From Candidatus Yanofskybacteria bacterium RIFCSPHIGHO2_01_FULL_43_32 (GTDB lineage: Bacteria > Patescibacteriota > Minisyncoccia > 2-02-FULL-40-12 > GWA2-44-9): 40,319 nucleotides of DNA. The translations under genes and the position numbers were made by a program. The notes beneath the pieces are model-generated. The model saw nothing but the letters and a program-made list of their open reading frames with translations. It was not told where the DNA came from and searched no databases. The stretch spans positions 22,114 through 62,432 of the forward strand of contig MGJF01000003.1 of NCBI GenBank assembly GCA_001794125.1, written 5' to 3'. Below are positions 35,913 to 40,319 of the stretch, in pieces (positions within the stretch are counted from its first letter, which is position 1; every line of letters starts with the position of its first letter).

Positions 35913-36560
35913 ATGGAAAACGAAACACCAAAAAATACAAACACAGAAACACCGGCATCAGCACCGGTAACAACACCCGTACCAGTATCGGGGCAAGCAC
36001 CACGCCCGGGAGGGGGAAGCCAAAGATTTGGCGGAGGTCAAAGAAGCGGCGGCCGAGGCGGATTCGGCGGAGGCCGCGGACGAAGACCCGGGGGCAGAGG
36101 CGGTTTTGCCGCGAAGTCAGAATACGACCAGAAGGTTTTGGACATTGCAAGAGTTTCCCGCGTTACCAAAGGAGGCAAGAGATTCAGTTTTAGGGCGACA
36201 ATCGTTATCGGAGACGGAAAAGGAAAGGTCGGAGTAGGAATGGCCAAAGGCAAAGATGTGGCTCAATCGGTTCAAAAAGCTTTTAATCAAGCCAAGAAAA
36301 ATTTGGTAACCGTTCTTATTAAAGACGGAACGATTCCTTATCAGGTTGAAGCCAAATACAACAGCGCTGTCGTGTTGCTGAAACCGGCCAGAGGCGGAGT
36401 TAAAGCGGGCGGACCGGTCAGGGTTGTGGCCAAGCTTTCGGGTATTACTAAATTGACCGGAAAACTTTTGGAAAGAACCAACAACAAAGTTAATATAGCC
36501 ATGGCTACAATCGAGGCCCTGAAAAAATTAAGAGCCGACAAAGATAAAGTTTCAAAATAA
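35913..36560 (+). CDS. rpsE: 30S ribosomal protein S5 with Gly/Arg-rich N-terminal extension
   Basis: VLDIARVSRVTKGGKRFSFRATIVIGDGKGKVGVGMAKGKDVAQSVQKAFNQAKKNL. Confidence 0.96.
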   Translation: MENETPKNTNTETPASAPVTTPVPVSGQAPRPGGGSQRFGGGQRSGGRGGFGGGRGRRPGGRGGFAAKSEYDQKVLDIARVSRVTKGGKRFSFRATIVIGDGKGKVGVGMAKGKDVAQSVQKAFNQAKKNLVTVLIKDGTIPYQVEAKYNSAVVLLKPARGGVKAGGPVRVVAKLSGITKLTGKLLERTNNKVNIAMATIEALKKLRADKDKVSK

Positions 36561-36561
36561 A

Positions 36562-37014
36562 ATGCAACTAAATCAATTAAAATCACATACAAAAAGGAAA
36601 TCGGTCAAGCGTGTCGGAAGGGGAGGAAAGCGAGGCACTTATTCCGGAAAGGGTACGAAAGGACAAAAGTCGCGGGCCGGAGCTGGATTCAAGCAGGGTT
36701 TCAGGGGCGGAGACAACCGTCTTTGGCAGCTCTTTCCCAAATTGAGAGGCGCCACCAAAAAGCCGGGTTCAAACAGGCCTCACGCAAAGCACCGATATTT
36801 CCAGTTAAGACACGACAAGGTCAAGATTTTAAATTTGGACTTTTTCAATAAATTTGAAGACGGACAAGAGATTTCCCCGGAATTTTTATCCAGCAAAGAA
36901 GTTAAAATTCTCGGAGAAGGACAGCTCAAAAAGAGACTGGAATTTAAAGGATTTAAATTTTCTAAATCTGCCCGTGAGAAGATATTAAAATCAGGCAGTA
37001 CAATTAATGAATAA
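36562..37014 (+). CDS. rplO: 50S ribosomal protein L15
   Basis: KRVGRGGKRGTYSGKGTKGQKSRAGAGFKQGFRGGDNRLWQLFPKLRG. Confidence 0.95.
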   Translation: MQLNQLKSHTKRKSVKRVGRGGKRGTYSGKGTKGQKSRAGAGFKQGFRGGDNRLWQLFPKLRGATKKPGSNRPHAKHRYFQLRHDKVKILNLDFFNKFEDGQEISPEFLSSKEVKILGEGQLKKRLEFKGFKFSKSAREKILKSGSTINE

Positions 37015-38266
37015 AATCTTACAAATATTCAAAAGACCGGACTTAAGGAACAAGGTTTTGTTCATCTTTTTCTTATTGGCTGTATCTCGTTTGATAGCCA
37101 GTATTCCTATTCCGGCCGTCGATGTCTCCCGTTTGAAAGATTTCTTTGCCCAGAATCAATTTTTTGGACTTATCAGTTCATTTACGGGCGGTTCATTGTC
37201 CACTCTTTCCATCGCGATGCTTGGTTTGGGGCCTTACATTACAGGTTCAATCATAATGCAGCTTCTGACCATGATATTTCCTGCTTTGGAGCAAATGTAT
37301 AAATATGAGGGAGAAGCCGGCAGGATGAGATTCAACCAGTATTCCCGTCTTCTAACCGTTCCTTTGGCCGCTCTTCAGGGTTACGGTTTCTTGGTCTTGT
37401 TGGCGAGACAGAATATAATCGGCCAGCTCAGTCTTCTTGATTGGGCCTCGGCTATTTCGGTTATCGTCGCCGGAAGCGTATTTCTTATGTGGCTGGGAGA
37501 ATTAATATCCGAAAAAAATCTTGGCAACGGCGTTTCTCTTCTGATTCTTGCCGGTATTGTTGCCGGATTTCCCGCATCTATACAACAAACCCTTTTCACG
37601 TTTGACGCGAGCCAGCTGTTTACTTACCTCGGTTTTATAATTGTGGCTCTGGCTGTTATCGTCGGGGTTGTTTATATTTCAGAAGCACAGAGAAACATTC
37701 CCATCAACTATGCCAGACGCGTCAGAGGCATGAAAATGTACGGCGGCGTTTCTACATACTTGCCGATGAGGGTGAATAACGCCGGTGTTATTCCAATAAT
37801 TTTCGCGTTATCGCTGCTGCTTTTTCCGGGCATGATTGGCAATTTTTTTGCCGGTTCCAGTATCCCCGTTATCTCAGGTGTTGCCGCTTTTTTCACCAAC
37901 TTTATCCAGAATCAGCTCTGGTATTCTCTGTCTTACTTCTTTTTGGTTGTTTTGTTCACTTATTTTTATACCGCGGTTACTTTTGACCCCAAATCAATTT
38001 CTGAAAATATTCAGAAGCAGGGAGGATATATTCCCGGAATAAGACCGGGTCCGATGACGGCTCAATTCTTAAATCATCTCTTGAACAGGGTTACTCTTGT
38101 TGGAGCGATATTTTTGGGATTGATAGCCGTGATGCCAAACATCGTTCAGGGCGCGACCGGAATTACCACCTTCACCGTCGGAGGCACTTCAATTCTTATC
38201 GTGGTTTCCGTGGCGTTGGAGATTATGAAGCAGGTGGACGCGCAGTTGAGCATGTATGAATATTAA
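37007..38266 (+). CDS. secY: Preprotein translocase subunit SecY
   Basis: GLGPYITGSIIMQLLTMIFPALE; YARRVRGMKMYGGVSTYLPMRVNNAGVIPIIFA; GGYIPGIRPG. Confidence 0.97.
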   Translation: MNKILQIFKRPDLRNKVLFIFFLLAVSRLIASIPIPAVDVSRLKDFFAQNQFFGLISSFTGGSLSTLSIAMLGLGPYITGSIIMQLLTMIFPALEQMYKYEGEAGRMRFNQYSRLLTVPLAALQGYGFLVLLARQNIIGQLSLLDWASAISVIVAGSVFLMWLGELISEKNLGNGVSLLILAGIVAGFPASIQQTLFTFDASQLFTYLGFIIVALAVIVGVVYISEAQRNIPINYARRVRGMKMYGGVSTYLPMRVNNAGVIPIIFALSLLLFPGMIGNFFAGSSIPVISGVAAFFTNFIQNQLWYSLSYFFLVVLFTYFYTAVTFDPKSISENIQKQGGYIPGIRPGPMTAQFLNHLLNRVTLVGAIFLGLIAVMPNIVQGATGITTFTVGGTSILIVVSVALEIMKQVDAQLSMYEY

Positions 38267-38279
38267 TCAGGAGTTTTGT

Positions 38280-38326
38280 GCCGCCGATGTCTCATCGCGA
38301 GACATCGGCGGCTTTTTTATTTTTTT
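38280..38326 (+). terminator. Rho-independent terminator after secY
   Basis: GCCGCCGATGTCTCatcgcGAGACATCGGCGGC followed by TTTTTTATTTTTTT. Confidence 0.93.
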
Positions 38327-38349
38327 AAATTTGTTATGATAAATCCAAG

Positions 38350-39093
38350 ATGAAAAATTATGTGGTTCAGTTGTTGGGTTGGACTTCGGAGGCGGCCGAA
38401 AACTTAAATCAAGATCCTAAAAAGTGGGCTGTTTTTTTAATTGGACCACCGGGTTCAGGCAAAGGCACACAGGCGGATTTATTGGCGGAAAGGTTTGGGT
38501 TGGTTCATATTCAAACCTCAAAACTTGGGGAAGCCAAGATAAACGATTCAGAATTGATTAAAAATGATCCTGAAGTGGCGGAAGTCAAAAGATTGTATGA
38601 CAAGGGCGAACTTTTTCCACCTCCATGGACGGTAAAAATTGTCTTGGAGAAAGCCCAAGAATTAGCAGACAAGGAGCAGGGCACTATTTTCAGCGGTTCT
38701 CCCCGGACTATTTATGAAGTTGAACAGGAATTGCCATACTTTGAGAATTTGTACGGGAAAGAAAATATAAAAGTAGTAAATATAAAGATTAATGAAGAGG
38801 AATCCATAATCAGAAACAGCAGCCGCAGGGTGTGCAAGGCCAGCGGCCATCCGATACCCAATTTTGAAAAATTTAAAAACATACTTGTGTGTCCACAGGA
38901 CGGTAGTGAGATAATAACCCGGGGCTTGGATACCCCGGAAACGATAAAAACAAGGAATGAAGTTTATCACAGGAGAACAGAACCAATATTTAATTTTTTG
39001 GAGAAGAGCGGATATAAAGTAATAGAAATCAACGGAGAACAGTCAATTGAAAATGTTTTTAAGGATATACTGCAGGAAATTTCTAAATCCTAA
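38350..39093 (+). CDS. adk: Adenylate kinase family protein with N-terminal extension
   Basis: FLIGPPGSGKGTQADLLAERFGLVHIQTSKL; SGSPRTIYEVEQE; NSSRRVCKASGHPIP. Confidence 0.9.
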   Translation: MKNYVVQLLGWTSEAAENLNQDPKKWAVFLIGPPGSGKGTQADLLAERFGLVHIQTSKLGEAKINDSELIKNDPEVAEVKRLYDKGELFPPPWTVKIVLEKAQELADKEQGTIFSGSPRTIYEVEQELPYFENLYGKENIKVVNIKINEEESIIRNSSRRVCKASGHPIPNFEKFKNILVCPQDGSEIITRGLDTPETIKTRNEVYHRRTEPIFNFLEKSGYKVIEINGEQSIENVFKDILQEISKS

Positions 39094-39110
39094 TTTCTAA
39101 ATAAATCCCA

Positions 39111-39863
39111 ATGATTCAAATTCCAATTAAAACAGACAAAGAAATAGAAATAATGAAAGAGGGTGGTAAAATTCTGGCGGGTATCTTAAAAAAATTAGAG
39201 GAAGCAGTAAAACCGGGAATTACCACCAACGATTTAGAAAAGCTCGCCGGAGAGCTTGTTTTATCTTACGGAGTACAAGGTTCTTTTCTTGGTTTTGACG
39301 ATTACCCAAACATTCTGTGCACGTCTTTAAATGACGAGATTGTTCATGCTATTCCATCCGGCACAATTTTAAAGGAGGGCGATTTGCTGAAAATTGATAT
39401 GGGCATTTTGCATAAAGGTTTTCATGCCGATTCAGCGACCACGGTTCTTGTTGGAAACAGCGGTGATCAAGTTAAGAGAAAATTAATTCAAACAACAAAA
39501 GAATCTTTGGAGATGGGAATTTCAAAAGCCAAAGCCGGCAATACTCTTGGCGACATCGGTTCGGCTATTCAGAAATATGTTGAAGACAAGGGTTTTAATG
39601 TGGTCAGAGATCTTGTCGGTCATGGCATCGGCAGAGAGCTTCATGAACCGCCGCAGGTTTTGAATTATGGAAAAGCGGGCCAAGGCGAGAAGTTGGTGGC
39701 CGGCATGGTAATTGCCATTGAGCCCATGGTTGTTACTGGAAAATGGGCGATTAAAAACGGCAAAGACGGATATGCTTTCATTACCAAAGATGGCGGTTTA
39801 GCCGCGCATTTTGAACACACGGTGGCCATAACAAACGAAGGGCCGGAAGTCTTAACAAGATAG
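39111..39863 (+). CDS. map: Methionine aminopeptidase type I
   Basis: EIMKEGGKILAGIL; DDYPNILCTSLNDEIVHAIP; GHGIGRELHEPPQV; HFEHTVAIT. Confidence 0.95.
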   Translation: MIQIPIKTDKEIEIMKEGGKILAGILKKLEEAVKPGITTNDLEKLAGELVLSYGVQGSFLGFDDYPNILCTSLNDEIVHAIPSGTILKEGDLLKIDMGILHKGFHADSATTVLVGNSGDQVKRKLIQTTKESLEMGISKAKAGNTLGDIGSAIQKYVEDKGFNVVRDLVGHGIGRELHEPPQVLNYGKAGQGEKLVAGMVIAIEPMVVTGKWAIKNGKDGYAFITKDGGLAAHFEHTVAITNEGPEVLTR

Positions 39864-39866
39864 GGG

Positions 39867-39896
39867 TTGACTTGTGGATAGGCCATCTGATATACT
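39867..39896 (+). promoter_or_regulatory. Sigma70-type promoter upstream of 23S rRNA region
   Basis: TTGACT - 18 nt - TATACT. Confidence 0.75.
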
Positions 39897-40200
39897 AATA
39901 CTTACAAAGAAATATGTATAAAACACTCACAAATAACATTACAAGCGGCTGATAAATCCTCTTTTTTTGGTGCTAAGCAATCAAAGCCGCCTGTAAAGCG
40001 GTGTTTTTATTACTAAATTTGGCTCTCGACGACTGGATTCATTAATGAATTTAGTGGCTGATAGCTAACGGCAAGCATATTGAAAAATAGATTTCTTTCT
40101 AAACAGCTTTTTAAGGTTTGTAAGAAATCTCATAAGCGTTTCGTAAATTATCAAGTAGTTTACGGAACAGCGGGTAAGTAGAAAGTAGAAATAATCACAA

Positions 40201-40228
40201 ACCCCTCACCTATTCATAGGTAAGGGGC
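40201..40228 (+). promoter_or_regulatory. Hairpin in rRNA leader
   Basis: CCCCTcACCTATtcATAGGTaAGGGG. Confidence 0.6.
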
Positions 40229-40254
40229 AAACAAAAGAAATTTAATTTTACAAG

Positions 40255-40319
40255 GAATCATTACTCATTAAATATAAGGGCGTATGGAGGATGCCTTGAC
40301 ACTAAAAGACGATGAAGGA
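40255..40319 (+). rRNA. rrl: 23S rRNA, 5' end (truncated by window); start approximate
   Basis: GGAGGATGCCTTGACACTAAAAGACGATGAAGGA matches the conserved 23S 5' segment GGTGGATGCCYTGGCAGTCAGAGGCGATGAAGGA. Confidence 0.9.

Noticed and set aside
1-40319. CRISPR array or transposase gene
   Set aside because: No regularly spaced direct repeats and no transposase/integrase ORF recognised.

Overview
The window looks like a chromosomal segment from a Patescibacteria/CPR (Parcubacteria-like) bacterium. This is inferred from gene content and style: no rpmD (L30) between rpsE and rplO, short proteins, and DGR-like RT. In order it carries: a 5'-truncated DGR-like reverse transcriptase translationally overlapping ybeY; ftsA-ftsZ; class II ribonucleotide reductase nrdJ; a uridine-kinase-like P-loop gene; a ComEC split into two ORFs; an AAA ATPase; ndk; a large secreted Cys-rich repeat protein; a zinc-finger/nuclease fusion; tRNA-Pro(GGG); a CPR-type hypothetical; rpmB; an M50 protease; rpsL-rpsG-fusA; a type IIG-like R-M gene; a degenerate tRNA-like element; tuf; the S10-spc ribosomal superoperon (rpsJ to rplO); secY-adk-map; and the 5' end of a 23S rRNA gene at the window edge. 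The strongest undescribed signals are non-coding. (1) A ~120-nt dispersed structured repeat occurs in three copies, with a conserved frame and a hairpin whose arms change together; two inverted copies flank the R-M gene inserted between fusA and tuf. (2) Several long, strongly base-paired intergenic elements sit in front of ribosomal/translation genes (fusA, rplC, rplB, rpsQ, rplF), candidate autoregulatory leaders. (3) A tRNA-like RNA with anticodon GAU is followed by a perfect 14-nt complement of its anticodon arm. (4) A rod-like 6S-style ncRNA candidate lies downstream of ndk. All family names come from motif recognition by eye; no searches or folding programs were run.
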